Positions 1-8,727 of a DNA stretch of 63,178 bases are shown here, piece after piece (the first letter of the stretch is position 1; each line of letters opens with the position of its first letter). Under the pieces are notes generated by a model. The model did no database searches. It was not told where the DNA came from and saw only the letters and a program-made list of their open reading frames with translations. The DNA lies in assembly GCF_000763805.1 (NCBI RefSeq), contig NZ_JRKS01000011.1:1-63178 (forward strand), given 5' to 3'. Position numbers and translations under genes: made by a program. Origin of the DNA: Paracoccus sphaerophysae. Its GTDB lineage: Bacteria > Pseudomonadota > Alphaproteobacteria > Rhodobacterales > Rhodobacteraceae.

Positions 1-93
1 TGTCATTTTCTTTTTTTTTTTTTTTAAAAGGAAAAAGCGGCCAACCGTGTTCCCCTTTGTTCGGGGGGGCGGGGAGATGTAAAAAAGAGACAG
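1..93. other. Sequencing adapter left at the contig end (not genomic)
   Basis: Bases 75-93 read agatgt-aaaaaagagacag, which is the Nextera mosaic end (AGATGTGTATAAGAGACAG) with a few errors. Bases ~57-74 resemble the read-2 adapter arm that precedes it, and ~27-50 resemble the P7 flow-cell sequence, leaving about eight bases where an index would sit. The leading T-run and G/C homopolymers look like low-quality base calls. I therefore treat everything before base 94 as an untrimmed adapter and annotate no biology in it. This is inference from pattern matching by eye; the mosaic-end match is the strongest part. Confidence 0.85.
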
Positions 94-261
94 GACCCCC
101 CCCGCCATAACCCCGTGCAGGACGTGACCCCCGAAGAAGCCGAGCGCAACAAGCGTCTGATGGGCAAGAACCAGGCCCAGCAGGCCGGCAAGCAGCCGGA
201 CGACATTCCCGGCGCCGATCCGGCGGTGAAGGCGCCCGATCCGGGTAAGGCGACCGACTAG
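94..261 (+). CDS. 3' end of a hypothetical protein, cut by the contig start
   Basis: An open frame enters from the left edge and ends at TAG 259-261, giving at least 55 residues. It is rich in Gln, Lys, Asp and Pro, and charged throughout (for example TPEEAERNKRLMGKN). There is no membrane segment and no Cys. The true start is lost or could be the GTG at 115. I do not recognise the family. The composition and the third-position GC look like real coding sequence. The following gene is on the other strand, so the two converge with only 26 bases between their stop codons. Confidence 0.5.
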   Translation, partial: DPPRHNPVQDVTPEEAERNKRLMGKNQAQQAGKQPDDIPGADPAVKAPDPGKATD

Positions 262-287
262 GCGGGGAATTTACGGCGAACCGAGCG

Positions 288-770
288 TCAGCCGCGCGCG
301 GCGGCGTCCCGCCATTCCTGCCATGTCAGCCAGATCACCACGGCGTCCAGCGCCGACAGCGCCAGCATCGCCGGCGATCCGGTCAGCGTCCAGCGGTGCA
401 GCTGATACGCCACGAAGCCCGCAAAGACCGCGATGGCCAGCGGATAGGCGGCCGCCACGCGCCGCGCCAGCAGCGCCACCACCGCCAGCTTGAGCAGCCC
501 GTGGCCGAGCAGATAGACCGCGTAGAAATGCTGGCTGCCCGCATCCAGATGACCCATCGCCGCCAGCACCCGGCGGGCGAGCGGGTCCGAGGGGTCCTCG
601 ACCAGTTCCGCCTGCGTCAGCCAGTGCAGCCAGCCCTGGAATCGCGCGTCAGGCGTCGCCAGCAGCGCCAAGCCGGCCGCGGTCTCGATCGACGCAAACA
701 CCGCCTTGGCCGCGATGCCCAGTTCGAACAGCCGGTGCAGCAGCCCGCGGTCGGCCGCCAGGTGGCGCAT
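288..770 (-). CDS. DUF2127 family integral membrane protein
   Basis: A 160-residue protein with several hydrophobic segments (around AAKAVFASIETAAGLALL, LKLAVVALLARRV and the C-terminal half) and a conserved HRLFELGIAAKAVFA-like opening seen in DUF2127 proteins. The frame is open further upstream, but the ATG at 770 is chosen because it overlaps the gpt stop as TGATG, a common coupling in this genome. It is the last gene of the fabI-lysE-gpt-DUF2127 run. Function is unknown; members sit in the cytoplasmic membrane. Confidence 0.75.
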   Translation of the reverse strand: MRHLAADRGLLHRLFELGIAAKAVFASIETAAGLALLATPDARFQGWLHWLTQAELVEDPSDPLARRVLAAMGHLDAGSQHFYAVYLLGHGLLKLAVVALLARRVAAAYPLAIAVFAGFVAYQLHRWTLTGSPAMLALSALDAVVIWLTWQEWRDAAARG

Positions 771-1300
771 CAGTCGGTGCCGCGATAGGGCTCGACATAT
801 TGCAGGGCCATGTCCCACGGGAAGAAGATCCACGTGTCCTGGCTGACCTCGGTGATGTAGGTCTCGACCATCGGCTGGCCCTTGGGCTTGGCGTAGACGG
901 TGGCGAAATGCGCGCGGGGATACATCTGTCGCACCAGTTCCAGCGTGCGGCCGCTGTCGACTAGGTCATCGACGACCAGCACGCCTTCTCCGTCGCCCAT
1001 CATCGCCGGGTCGGGGGATTTCAGCACCACCAGCTCGCCCTGGATGCCCTTGTCGCCGTCGCCCTTGTAGGACTTGATCGAGATCGTGTCGATCGTGCGG
1101 ATGTCCAGCTCGCGCGCCACGATCATCGCCGGCACCATGCCGCCGCGGGTGATCGCCACCACGGCGCGCCATTCGCCGCCGCCCGGGGCTTCCTTGTCCT
1201 GCAGCCGCCAGGCCAGCGCGCGGGCGTCGCGGTGCAGCTGGTCCCAGCTGACGTGAAAGCCGCGTTCATGCGGCAGGCGGTCGGAAGCGGGGCGGGCCAT
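770..1300 (-). CDS. gpt: Xanthine(-guanine) phosphoribosyltransferase
   Basis: Salvages xanthine and guanine by adding them to PRPP. The 176-residue protein matches E. coli Gpt along its length: an opening [17 protein letters not shown], the [16 protein letters not shown] core, the PRPP-binding stretch [13 protein letters not shown] at about residues 107-119, and a C-terminal [12 protein letters not shown] motif. The frame begins two codons earlier with TTG, but the ATG at 1300 is the more likely start. It lies 18 bases downstream of the lysE-type gene and overlaps the DUF2127 start by one base, so all are probably co-transcribed. Confidence 0.9.
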   Translation of the reverse strand: MARPASDRLPHERGFHVSWDQLHRDARALAWRLQDKEAPGGGEWRAVVAITRGGMVPAMIVARELDIRTIDTISIKSYKGDGDKGIQGELVVLKSPDPAMMGDGEGVLVVDDLVDSGRTLELVRQMYPRAHFATVYAKPKGQPMVETYITEVSQDTWIFFPWDMALQYVEPYRGTD

Positions 1301-1318
1301 GGGCAAGTCCTCGGGCTG

Positions 1319-1930
1319 TCAGTGGCGGACGATCAGGGACACCCCTAGCGCACCGATCAGCGCCCCGGCAATGCGGTCGATCCAGGTCCTGGCGGCGATA
1401 TAGCGCCGCCGCACCGGGCCGGTCGCCATCAGCGTGGTGACGGCGGCATAGAAGGTGACCTCGACGGTCAGCGCGACCAGATAGATCGCCAGCGCCGCGA
1501 TGCCGTGCAGAGCCGGGAAGATCGACAGCAGGACGCTGCCATAGAACAGCGCCGGCTTGGGGTTCGACAGGTTCAGCGCCATGCCGCGCAGAAAGCCGGG
1601 GCCGGTGACCGTCTCGCCGTCCATCGCCAGCGGATCGGCGGCATGGCGCAGCATCTGGACGGCGACCCAGACCAGATAGGCGCCGCCGAGGATCTTCATC
1701 AGCAGGTAAAGCTGCGGCACGACGCGGAACAGCGCGCTGAGGCCGAAGACCGCGAACAGGCACCACAGCGAGGCGCCGACCGCCAGCCCCATCGCATAGG
1801 GCATCGACGCCGCCCGCCCGCGCGCGGCGGCCGAGCGGCTGGCGGCGATGATCGCGGGGCCGGGCGACAGGATCGCCACCGCCATCGTGCTGACGAACAG
1901 CACGACCTGGGGCAGGGTGATCCCGTCCAT
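1319..1930 (-). CDS. LysE/RhtB family amino-acid exporter
   Basis: A 203-residue membrane protein with the family layout: an N-terminal segment ending in SPGPAIIAASRSAAARGRAA, a central LNLSNPKPALFYGSVL (the conserved N-P-K), and about six hydrophobic helices. Members export amino acids or related metabolites with proton exchange; the substrate cannot be read from sequence. The start is ATG at 1930, three bases after the fabI stop, so translation is probably coupled to fabI. A second, broken LysE-type gene lies at 18112-18426. Confidence 0.85.
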   Translation of the reverse strand: MDGITLPQVVLFVSTMAVAILSPGPAIIAASRSAAARGRAASMPYAMGLAVGASLWCLFAVFGLSALFRVVPQLYLLMKILGGAYLVWVAVQMLRHAADPLAMDGETVTGPGFLRGMALNLSNPKPALFYGSVLLSIFPALHGIAALAIYLVALTVEVTFYAAVTTLMATGPVRRRYIAARTWIDRIAGALIGALGVSLIVRH

Positions 1931-1933
1931 CCG

Positions 1934-2776
1934 TTACTCGGCGGCCTTGCGGTTGGTCACCGCGTCGATGTCGGGCGCGTCCACGGCCTTCATGCCGACG
2001 ACGTGATAACCGGCGTCGACGTGGTGGGTTTCGCCCGTCACGCCCGAGCCGAGGTCGGACAGCAGATACAGCGCCGACTTGCCCACATCCTCGGTCGTGA
2101 CGTTGCGGCGCAGGGGCGAATTCAGCTCGTTCCACTTCAGGATATAGCGGAAATCGCCGATCCCCGAGGCTGCCAGCGTCTTGATCGGCCCGGCCGAGAT
2201 GGCGTTGACGCGAATCCCGTCCTTGCCCAGATCCTCGGCCAGATAGCGCACCGACGCCTCGAGCGCGGCCTTGGCGACGCCCATGACGTTGTAATGCGGC
2301 ATGACCCGCTCGGCGCCGTAATAGGTCAGGGTCAGCAGCGCCCCGCCCTCGGGCATCATCGCGGCGGCGCGTTGGGCGACGGCGGTGAAGGAATAGACAG
2401 AAATGTCCATCGTCATCAGGAAGTTGTCGCGGCTGGTATCGACATAGCGGCCGCGCAGCTCCTCCTTGTCGGAAAAGCTAATCGCGTGAACCAGGAAGTC
2501 CAGCCTGCCCCAGCGGCCCTGCAGATCGGCGAACAGCGCATCGACCGACGCCATGTCGGCCACGTCACAGGGCAGCACGATGTCCGAGCCGAGCTGGGCG
2601 GCCAGCGGCTCGACCCGCTTCTTCAGCGCCTCGCCCTGATACGAGAACGCCAGTTCGGCACCCTGCTCGGCCAGCGCGCGGGCGATTCCCCAGGCGATGG
2701 ACTTGTCGTTGGCCAGGCCCATGATCAGCCCGCGCCTGCCTGCCATCAGCCCGTTCGAATTGCGCTCGCTTGACAT
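1934..2776 (-). CDS. fabI: Enoyl-[acyl-carrier-protein] reductase (NADH)
   Basis: Last reductive step of the fatty-acid elongation cycle. The 280-residue short-chain dehydrogenase fold carries the FabI nucleotide motif [11 protein letters not shown] (residues 20-30), a Tyr152-Tyr162 region and the catalytic Tyr162-x6-Lys169 (YNVMGVAK), then [13 protein letters not shown]. Length fits the family (255-280). It is the first gene of a minus-strand run and is divergent from pdxH, with 61 bases between their start codons that must hold both promoters. Confidence 0.95.
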   Translation of the reverse strand: MSSERNSNGLMAGRRGLIMGLANDKSIAWGIARALAEQGAELAFSYQGEALKKRVEPLAAQLGSDIVLPCDVADMASVDALFADLQGRWGRLDFLVHAISFSDKEELRGRYVDTSRDNFLMTMDISVYSFTAVAQRAAAMMPEGGALLTLTYYGAERVMPHYNVMGVAKAALEASVRYLAEDLGKDGIRVNAISAGPIKTLAASGIGDFRYILKWNELNSPLRRNVTTEDVGKSALYLLSDLGSGVTGETHHVDAGYHVVGMKAVDAPDIDAVTNRKAAE

Positions 2777-2837
2777 GGATCGATCCCCGCGTTCTCAACC
2801 TGGCCGAGAATTAGGCCAAAGCCCGGAGGGAATCAAG

Positions 2838-3452
2838 ATGACCGACCGCAGCGGAATTTTCGCCGGCGACGATCCCTTTGCGCTGGCGCAGCGGTGGCTG
2901 GACGAGGCGACCGCGACCGAGCCGAACGATCCGAACGCGATCGCGCTGGCCACGGTGGATGCCGAGGGGATGCCCGACGCCCGCATGGTGCTGCTGAAGG
3001 AAATCGAGCCCGGGCCGGACGGCGCCTTCCTGTTCTATACCAATTACGACAGCGCCAAGGGCCAGCAGATCGCCGCCACCGGCGTTGCAGCCTTCGTCAT
3101 GCACTGGAAATCCCTGCGCCGTCAGGTCCGTGTGCGTGGCACGGCAAGCCGCGAAGAGGGGCCGCAGGCGGACGAATACTACGCCAGCCGCGCGCTGCAG
3201 TCCCGGATCGGCGCCTGGTCCAGCCGGCAAAGCCAGCCGCTGGACAGCCGCGGCACGCTGATGGCCGAGGTGGCCCGGCAAGGGCTGCGGCACGGCCTGA
3301 ACCCGGCGCGACCGCCTTTCTGGGGCGGGTTCCGGCTGGTCCCCGTGCAGATCGAGTTCTGGGCGGATGGCGCGTTCCGGCTGCACGACCGCTTTCGTTG
3401 GACGCGGCGTAACGCGGCGGACGGCTGGGACGTATGCAGGTTGCAACCGTAA
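2838..3452 (+). CDS. pdxH: Pyridoxamine/pyridoxine 5'-phosphate oxidase
   Basis: FMN enzyme that makes pyridoxal 5'-phosphate. The 204-residue protein has the family motifs [33 protein letters not shown] and SRQSQPL, and ends with the typical RFRWTRR-x-W region. The frame is open upstream, but ATG 2838 follows a good ribosome site (ggaggg, 2825-2830) and gives the usual N-terminus. Divergent from fabI. The product would supply the cofactor for the two cysteine desulfurases in this window, among many others. Confidence 0.93.
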   Translation: MTDRSGIFAGDDPFALAQRWLDEATATEPNDPNAIALATVDAEGMPDARMVLLKEIEPGPDGAFLFYTNYDSAKGQQIAATGVAAFVMHWKSLRRQVRVRGTASREEGPQADEYYASRALQSRIGAWSSRQSQPLDSRGTLMAEVARQGLRHGLNPARPPFWGGFRLVPVQIEFWADGAFRLHDRFRWTRRNAADGWDVCRLQP

Positions 3453-3470
3453 GGCGAAGCGTTGTTATAT
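3441..3470 (+). promoter_or_regulatory. Candidate promoter of the cold-shock gene
   Basis: TTGCAA (3441-3446), an 18-base spacer, then TTATAT (3465-3470), overlapping the end of pdxH. A start near 3477 would give an untranslated leader of about 155 bases, the length range known for regulated csp messages. Within the leader, AGCGGAAGT (3555-3563) can pair with ACTTTCGCT (3580-3588), nine pairs including one G-U. Both observations are by eye. Confidence 0.45.
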
Positions 3471-3632
3471 GTGCAGGCTTTTGTTCGGCGGTGCTCATTG
3501 GCGCCGCGGTGTCGGAATTCAAGGCTGACATCCGTAGTTTATACGAGTTGACGTAGCGGAAGTTTGTGAGCAGGTTTGCACTTTCGCTGCCGTGGATACT
3601 TTCTCCGCGGACGTTGGCCTAAAAGGAAGAAA

Positions 3633-4328
3633 ATGAGCGGCGACATCCCCGAGCTCAGCGAGACCGTTCAGGGTCAGATCAAGTGGTTCGATCCCGTCAA
3701 GGGCTTCGGCTTCCTGGCCGATTCGCTCGGCGGCCCGGACGTGCTGCTGCACGCCAATGTCCTGCAAAGCTTCGGGCAAAGCTCGATCGCCGACGGCGCG
3801 CTGGTCTCGGTCCGCGCCGTGTCGACGCCGCGCGGGCGCCAGGCCGCGGCGGTGCTGTCGATCCAGCCGCCGCCATGCTCCGGGCAGGCGCCCATTCCCG
3901 ACCTGTCCGCGGTTCCCAAGGACACGCTCGACACGCTGCCGCTGCTGCCGGCGCGGGTCAAATGGTTCGACAAGGCCAAGGGTTTTGGCTTTGCCAATGT
4001 GTTCGGCCAGCGTGGCGACGTCTTCCTGCATGTCGAGGTGCTGCGCCACTGGGGGTTTGCCGACCTGCTGCCCGGCGAGGCGGTCGTGGTGCGGGTGGTT
4101 GACGGCCCGCGCGGCTATATCGCGGCGCAGATCCTCGCATGGGACCGCGCCGTCCCGGTTGGCGGGGCAGTCGGCGGCGCGGGCGGCGGCGAGGGCCAGG
4201 CCGACGGCGGCCCGGTGCCCGAGGCCGTCGCGGCCGCGCAGCCCGGCGCGCCGGCCCGCGACCCGACCCCTCATCTGCGCGAGGTCGAGTCGCGCCGCCC
4301 GGCCGTCAAGGCGCGGGCCGCGGGATGA
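3633..4328 (+). CDS. Protein with two cold-shock domains
   Basis: RNA/DNA-binding protein of 231 residues with two complete cold-shock domains. The first (about 13-77) has KWFDPVKGFGFL and VLLH; the second (about 107-170) has KWFDKAKGFGFA and VFLH, the RNP1/RNP2 signatures. A Pro/Ala-rich linker separates them and a Gly/Ala/Pro-rich charged tail follows. Single-domain Csp proteins are ~70 residues, so this is a tandem version, known in alphaproteobacteria. ATG 3633 follows the ribosome site aaaaggaag. It overlaps the DUF192 start by four bases (ATGA). A role as an RNA chaperone in cold or stationary phase is inferred from the family. Confidence 0.9.
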   Translation: MSGDIPELSETVQGQIKWFDPVKGFGFLADSLGGPDVLLHANVLQSFGQSSIADGALVSVRAVSTPRGRQAAAVLSIQPPPCSGQAPIPDLSAVPKDTLDTLPLLPARVKWFDKAKGFGFANVFGQRGDVFLHVEVLRHWGFADLLPGEAVVVRVVDGPRGYIAAQILAWDRAVPVGGAVGGAGGGEGQADGGPVPEAVAAAQPGAPARDPTPHLREVESRRPAVKARAAG

Positions 4329-4828
4329 CGGCCCGCCCCCGCATCGCCGCAGCGGCGCTGCTGCTTGCGGCCTGCGCCGCGCCGGCGGCGGGGGCGGCCG
4401 AATGTGCGCCGGATCGCGCCGTCCTGACGCCGCCGTCCGGGGAGCGGGTGACCATCACCGTCGAGATCGCCGACGACGCTGCCGAGCGCGCGCAGGGGCT
4501 GATGGGCCGAACCGGATTGCCCGAGGGCCACGGCATGCTATTCGTCTATGAATCGGCGCGCCCGGCGAGTTTCTGGATGAAGGACACGCTGATCCCGCTG
4601 GACATGCTGTTCTTCGATGACGCGGGCGTCCTGCGCCATGTCCATCCGCAGGCGCGGCCGCTCGATCTGACCCCGGTGCCGGGGGCGGGGCCGGGCGATC
4701 CTGACCCCGACCGGCTGCTGGTGCTGGAAATCACCGGCGGGGCTGCGGGGCGGCTCGGCCTCGTCGAGGGCACGGTGCTGTCGCATCCGGCGGTGCCGCA
4801 AGCCGCTGCGGCCCGACCCTGCCGCTGA
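4325..4828 (+). CDS. DUF192 family exported protein
   Basis: A 167-residue protein with a signal peptide (hydrophobic stretch ending near AAGAAE, residues ~20-25) and the DUF192 core: [37 protein letters not shown] and VLEITGG. It starts with ATGA overlapping the stop of the cold-shock gene, so it is translationally coupled. The family is secreted or periplasmic and of unknown function. An unrelated-looking pairing with a cold-shock protein is common in this group of bacteria. Confidence 0.82.
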   Translation: MTARPRIAAAALLLAACAAPAAGAAECAPDRAVLTPPSGERVTITVEIADDAAERAQGLMGRTGLPEGHGMLFVYESARPASFWMKDTLIPLDMLFFDDAGVLRHVHPQARPLDLTPVPGAGPGDPDPDRLLVLEITGGAAGRLGLVEGTVLSHPAVPQAAAARPCR

Positions 4829-4906
4829 CGCGGCGGCGCGGCATGCCCCGCGGGCGGCGAGTTTCGTCTTTCGCCCTGCGGTCCGGCACGATAAAAGATG
4901 CCGGTT

Positions 4907-4983
4907 CGGGGCGTGGCGCAGCCTGGTAGCGCGACGGTTTTGGGTACCGTAGGCCGGAGGTTCGAATCCTCTCGCCCCGACCA
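4907..4983 (+). tRNA. tRNA-Pro (anticodon UGG)
   Basis: A full cloverleaf can be drawn. The acceptor arms cggggcg (4907-4913) and cgccccg (4973-4979) pair. The anticodon stem acggt/accgt encloses the loop tttgggt with anticodon tgg at 4941-4943. The T-arm contains ggttcgaatcc. The discriminator base A and CCA (4981-4983) are encoded. It stands alone between DUF192 and rnd. Confidence 0.97.
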
Positions 4984-5125
4984 GTCCCCTTTCGCGGATG
5001 CGGCGCGCGCCGAAGGGCGGAGCCTTGGCCGCAAGAAAAGACTGGCCCGTTTCGGTACCGGGCAGGGACCGCGGGCCCGCCGCTGACGCATTACCGGCGG
5101 ACGACCCGCCACCAGAAGGACGATC

Positions 5126-6307
5126 ATGACCGCAGAACCGCGCATCATCACCACCACCGACGACCTCGCCGCATTCTGCGAACTGGCCAAGGCCCAGCCC
5201 TATGTCACGCTCGACACCGAATTCCTGCGCGAGCGGACCTATTATTCCAAGCTGTGCCTGATCCAGATGGCGCTGCCGCCGGCCTCGGGGCCCAAGGCGC
5301 AGGGCGGGCCCGCGGCGCTGATCGACCCGCTGGCCGAGGGGCTGTCGCTGGAGCCGCTCTACGACCTGTTCCGCCATACGCCGACGGTCAAGGTCTTTCA
5401 CGCCGCCCGCCAGGACCTGGAGATCTTCTTCCACGACGCCGGGGTCTTCCCCGATCCGCTGTTCGACACTCAGGTCGCGGCGATGGTCTGCGGCTTTGGC
5501 GAGCAGGCGGGCTACGAGACGCTGGTCAAGCGCATCGCCAAGGCGCCGCTGGACAAGTCCTCGCGCTTCACCGACTGGTCGCGCCGGCCGCTGACCCAGG
5601 CCCAGGCGGAATACGCGCTGGCCGACGTGACCCATCTGCGGGCGATCTATGAATATCTCAGCGCCCAGCTGGACAAGACCGGGCGAGGCCCGTGGGTGGC
5701 CGAGGAAGCCGCTGTGCTTGTCGACCCGGAAACCTACATCGTCCGCCCCGCCGAGGCGTGGGAACGGGTGCGCACCCGCTCCGGCTCGCCGCGGTTTCTG
5801 GCGGTGGTGCGCGAACTGGCGCGGTTCCGCGAGGATTACGCCCAGTCGCACGACGTGCCGCGGTCGCGGGTGTTCAAGGACGATGCGCTGATCGAGCTGG
5901 CCTCGACCAAGCCGATGACCGACGAGGACCTGTCCAAGTCGCGCCTGCTGCTGCGAGAGGCACGGCGGGGCGAGATCGCGCAGGGCATCCTCGCTGCCGT
6001 CAAGGCGGGGGTCGAGGCCTCGGACTTGCCGAAGCCCGCGCCCGAGGAACCGGGGCGGCAGGGCAACGGCGCGCTGTCGGAACTGCTGCGGGTGCTGCTG
6101 AAGGCCAAGGCCGACGCGGCGGGCGTGGCGCCGCGGCTGATCGCCTCGGCGTCCGAGCTGGACGCTATCGCCTCGGGCGCGCGCGACCTGCCGGCGCTGT
6201 CGGGCTGGCGGGCCGAGGTGTTCGGCAACGACGCGCTGCGGCTGGCGCAGGGGCGCATCGCGCTGTCGGCCAGCGGCGGGTCGATCAAGGTCGTGGCGGT
6301 CGGATGA
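5126..6307 (+). CDS. rnd: Ribonuclease D
   Basis: 3'-5' exoribonuclease that trims tRNA precursors and other stable RNAs. The 393-residue protein has the DEDDy exonuclease motifs: [12 protein letters not shown] (Asp30, Glu32), the [11 protein letters not shown] region, and [16 protein letters not shown] with the terminal Asp. An HRDC domain follows (around [27 protein letters not shown]). The length is typical for the family. It directly follows tRNA-Pro and overlaps the acetyltransferase start by four bases (ATGA). Confidence 0.93.
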   Translation: MTAEPRIITTTDDLAAFCELAKAQPYVTLDTEFLRERTYYSKLCLIQMALPPASGPKAQGGPAALIDPLAEGLSLEPLYDLFRHTPTVKVFHAARQDLEIFFHDAGVFPDPLFDTQVAAMVCGFGEQAGYETLVKRIAKAPLDKSSRFTDWSRRPLTQAQAEYALADVTHLRAIYEYLSAQLDKTGRGPWVAEEAAVLVDPETYIVRPAEAWERVRTRSGSPRFLAVVRELARFREDYAQSHDVPRSRVFKDDALIELASTKPMTDEDLSKSRLLLREARRGEIAQGILAAVKAGVEASDLPKPAPEEPGRQGNGALSELLRVLLKAKADAAGVAPRLIASASELDAIASGARDLPALSGWRAEVFGNDALRLAQGRIALSASGGSIKVVAVG

Positions 6308-6831
6308 CCGCGGCGGGCTGGCCGCTGCGCACGGCCCGCACCCTGATCCGCAGCGCCCGCGCGGACGACCTGCCGGCGCTCTACGCCATCGCCACCCGCC
6401 CCGAGGTGGCGCGGATGCTGTTCCTGTTTCGGCCCGGCATGGATGCCGATGACTTTGCCGCGCGATTTCCGCTGGACACGACGACCCCGCCCTTCCGGGC
6501 GGTGATCGAGCGGGACGGCGCGGTCGTCGGCTCGATCGGTGTCGGGATCGCTGGACGCGGCGAGCCTGCCGCGCCGATCTGGTATTTTCTCGATCCCGTG
6601 GTCGCCGGTGGCGGACTCGGCTCGGAGGTCGTCGTGGGCTTCGCGACCTGGCTGGACCGCGCCGGCATCGGCCCGCTCAGCGCCGACGTCTTTACCGACA
6701 ACCCCGCCTCCCGCCGGGTGCTCGAGAAGGCCGGGTTCCAGCTGAGCGACGAGGGGATGGGCGTCTCGGCCGCTCGCGCCGCGCCGGCGCCGATCTGGCG
6801 GTTCCACCGGGCGGCGGGGTCGCCGGGTTAA
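6304..6831 (+). CDS. GNAT family N-acetyltransferase (RimJ/RimL type)
   Basis: A 175-residue acetyltransferase. It begins with RTLIRSARADDLPALYAIATRPEVARML, the RimJ-like opening, has the acetyl-CoA region around FLDPVVAGGGLGSEVVVGFA and the late SADVFTDNPASRRVLEKAGF motif. The substrate is unknown. The start overlaps the rnd stop (ATGA), so the two form a pair. It ends against the convergent mgtC-type gene: the stop codons of the two genes share the bases TTAA at 6828-6831. Confidence 0.8.
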   Translation: MTAAGWPLRTARTLIRSARADDLPALYAIATRPEVARMLFLFRPGMDADDFAARFPLDTTTPPFRAVIERDGAVVGSIGVGIAGRGEPAAPIWYFLDPVVAGGGLGSEVVVGFATWLDRAGIGPLSADVFTDNPASRRVLEKAGFQLSDEGMGVSAARAAPAPIWRFHRAAGSPG

Positions 6832-6838
6832 CCCCGGC
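6822..6838. terminator. Short hairpin spanning two convergent stop codons
   Basis: gccggg (6822-6827) pairs with cccggc (6833-6838) around the loop ttaac, which holds the stop codons of both converging genes. There is no T-run on either strand. It could act as a weak bidirectional terminator, or may simply be compact GC-rich coding ends. Confidence 0.3.
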
Positions 6839-7304
6839 CCTCCGGATCGTCGCCGCGGACGCGGATCGCGACCGGGGTGACCAGCCGCTGGATCAGCCAC
6901 AGCACCAGCATCGCCAGCAGCGTGAGCAGCCCCGCCAGCTTGACGTCGCCCACCCCGCAGCACAGCCCGATCGCGCCGCACAGCCACATCGAGGCCCCCG
7001 TCGTCACCCCGCGCACATTGGCGCCGTTGATGACGATGGACCCGGCGGCGAGGAAGGCGACGCCCGAGGTGACCGCCTCGATCAGCGTCAGCGGGTCGAT
7101 CCGCATCGCCATGTCGGGGTCGCCCTCGAAGCTGGTCAGCTCCATCGCGACGATGGCGAAGGTGGCCGAGGCCAGCGAGATCAGCATATGGGTGCGCAGG
7201 CCCGCGGCGCGCGAGTTGACCTCGCGTTCCCAGCCGATCACCCCGCCCAGGATGAGCGCCGACAGCAGCCGCAGCGTCGCGGTGGCGACCGACATGGATT
7301 GCAT
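6828..7304 (-). CDS. MgtC/SapB family membrane protein
   Basis: About 158 residues with four to five hydrophobic helices and the family signature LILGGVIGWEREVNSRAAGLRTHMLISLASA, followed by GVAFLAAGSIVINGANVRGVTTGASMW. MgtC-like proteins influence magnesium homeostasis and the F-type ATP synthase in pathogens; here the role is only inferred by family. The start is uncertain. The ATG at 7304 (or 7295) gives a normal length, and an aaggaag box lies further upstream without a standard in-frame start beside it. It follows hisE on the same strand. Confidence 0.78.
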   Translation of the reverse strand: MQSMSVATATLRLLSALILGGVIGWEREVNSRAAGLRTHMLISLASATFAIVAMELTSFEGDPDMAMRIDPLTLIEAVTSGVAFLAAGSIVINGANVRGVTTGASMWLCGAIGLCCGVGDVKLAGLLTLLAMLVLWLIQRLVTPVAIRVRGDDPEGRG

Positions 7305-7359
7305 CGGGTCGATGAAATCATGCAGGAAATTAAATGAGATCTTCCTTGTGCGAGGCGGG

Positions 7360-7674
7360 TCAGCCGCGGGCGGCCTTTTCGTCCAGGCCCGACTGCCCCT
7401 CGCGCCGGTCAAGCTCGGCCAGCACCTCGGCCAGCGGCACGTCCCGCGCGGCGAGCATCACCAGCAGGTGATAGATCACGTCCGCGGCCTCGGCGGTCAG
7501 CCGGGCGCGGTCGCCGCGGACCGCCTCGATGATCGCCTCGACGGCTTCCTCGCCGAACTTCTCGGCGCATTTCTCGGGGCCGCGGGCCAGCAGCTGCGCG
7601 GTCCAGCTGGACGCCGGATCGGCGCCCTTGCGCGCCGTGATGGTCGCGGCGAGGCGAGAGAGCGTGTCGGTCAT
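7360..7674 (-). CDS. hisE: Phosphoribosyl-ATP pyrophosphatase
   Basis: Second step of histidine synthesis: PRPP-ATP adduct to phosphoribosyl-AMP. The 104-residue protein has the [14 protein letters not shown] and [14 protein letters not shown] motifs, whose acidic residues bind Mg in the MazG-like fold. It is a free-standing HisE rather than a HisIE fusion. It overlaps hisF by four bases (ATGA), so both are translated from one message. Confidence 0.93.
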   Translation of the reverse strand: MTDTLSRLAATITARKGADPASSWTAQLLARGPEKCAEKFGEEAVEAIIEAVRGDRARLTAEAADVIYHLLVMLAARDVPLAEVLAELDRREGQSGLDEKAARG

Positions 7675-8432
7675 GCCATCCTCATCGGGATTCCGGCGGC
7701 CGCCATATGCGCCTTGGCCTCGCCGATCGTGTAGGTGCCGAAGTGAAAGATCGAGGCAGCGAGGACCGCGCTGGCATGCCCCTCTGTCACGCCCTCGACC
7801 AGATGGTCCAGCGTGCCGACCCCGCCCGAGGCGATGACGGGGATGTCCACCGCATCGGCGATGGCGCGGGTCAGGGGCAGGTTGAAGCCGGCGCGGGTGC
7901 CGTCGCGGTCCATCGAGGTCAGCAGGATCTCGCCCGCGCCCCTGGCGGCGACGGTGCGGGCGAACTCGACCGCGTCGATGCCGGTCGGCTTGCGGCCGCC
8001 ATGGGTGAAGATCTCCCACCGGCCCGGCGCGACGGTCTTGGCGTCGATGGCGCAGACGATGCACTGGCTGCCGAAGCGGTCCGCCGCCTGCGCCACCACG
8101 TCGGGGTCCGCCACCGCGGCCGAGTTGAACGACACCTTGTCCGCCCCGGCCAGCAGCAGGTCGCGCACGTCGTGGGGGGTGCGCACGCCGCCGCCGACGG
8201 TCAGCGGGATGAAGCACTGCTCGGCGGTGCGGGTCACCAGGTCGAACATCGTGCCGCGGTTTTCGTGGGTGGCGTGGATGTCCAGAAAGCACAGCTCGTC
8301 GGCGCCGGCAGCGTCATAGGCTGCCGCAGCCGCCACCGGGTCGCCGGCGTCGACCAGATCGACGAAGTTCACGCCCTTGACGACCCGGCCGTCGGCCACG
8401 TCAAGGCAGGGAATGATGCGGGTTTTCAGCAT
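7671..8432 (-). CDS. hisF: Imidazole glycerol phosphate synthase, cyclase subunit
   Basis: Cyclase half of the HisF-HisH enzyme, which forms imidazole glycerol phosphate and AICAR. The 253-residue barrel starts [20 protein letters not shown] with catalytic Asp11, and has [22 protein letters not shown], the second catalytic Asp in [11 protein letters not shown], and the phosphate-binding IASGGVGTL. Its partner HisH and the other his genes are not in the window apart from hisE, so the his operon appears split or runs only hisF-hisE here. Confidence 0.95.
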   Translation of the reverse strand: MLKTRIIPCLDVADGRVVKGVNFVDLVDAGDPVAAAAAYDAAGADELCFLDIHATHENRGTMFDLVTRTAEQCFIPLTVGGGVRTPHDVRDLLLAGADKVSFNSAAVADPDVVAQAADRFGSQCIVCAIDAKTVAPGRWEIFTHGGRKPTGIDAVEFARTVAARGAGEILLTSMDRDGTRAGFNLPLTRAIADAVDIPVIASGGVGTLDHLVEGVTEGHASAVLAASIFHFGTYTIGEAKAHMAAAGIPMRMA

Positions 8433-8484
8433 GACCGCCTGATAGCCTGCCGCGCGGCCCCGGGGAAGGGGCGGGCTGCCGCGG

Positions 8485-8727
8485 TCAGCGGCGGATCAGG
8501 AACCGGATCGTCGGCCCGTCCTGCTGGACCGCCAGCATCGTATAGCCGTGGTTGCGGGCGTCATGCGGGATGTTGTTGACCGATTGCGGGCAGCTGCTGA
8601 TGACCTCGAGCACCTGGCCCGAGCTCAGCTGCTCCATCGCCTCGAGCGTGGCGACGGCGGGGTAAGGGCAGGATTCGCCCAGCACGTCCAGCCGGAAATC
8701 CGGCACGATCACGGTGTCGTCGGTCAT
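8485..8727 (-). CDS. yedF: TusA/YedF family sulfur carrier-like protein
   Basis: An 80-residue SirA/TusA-fold protein. It has the signature [19 protein letters not shown] with the single conserved Cys20 in the CPxP motif, then [17 protein letters not shown]. The pairing with a YeeE/YedE permease directly upstream (four-base overlap) marks it as the YedF type, which is associated with sulfur or selenium handling. The exact cargo is not known for this pair. Confidence 0.82.
   Translation of the reverse strand: MTDDTVIVPDFRLDVLGESCPYPAVATLEAMEQLSSGQVLEVISSCPQSVNNIPHDARNHGYTMLAVQQDGPTIRFLIRR

Noticed and set aside
6829..6832. TTAA at the convergent GNAT-mgtC stops as a CtrA half site
   Set aside because: It is explained by the two stop codons sharing bases, and no second half follows.
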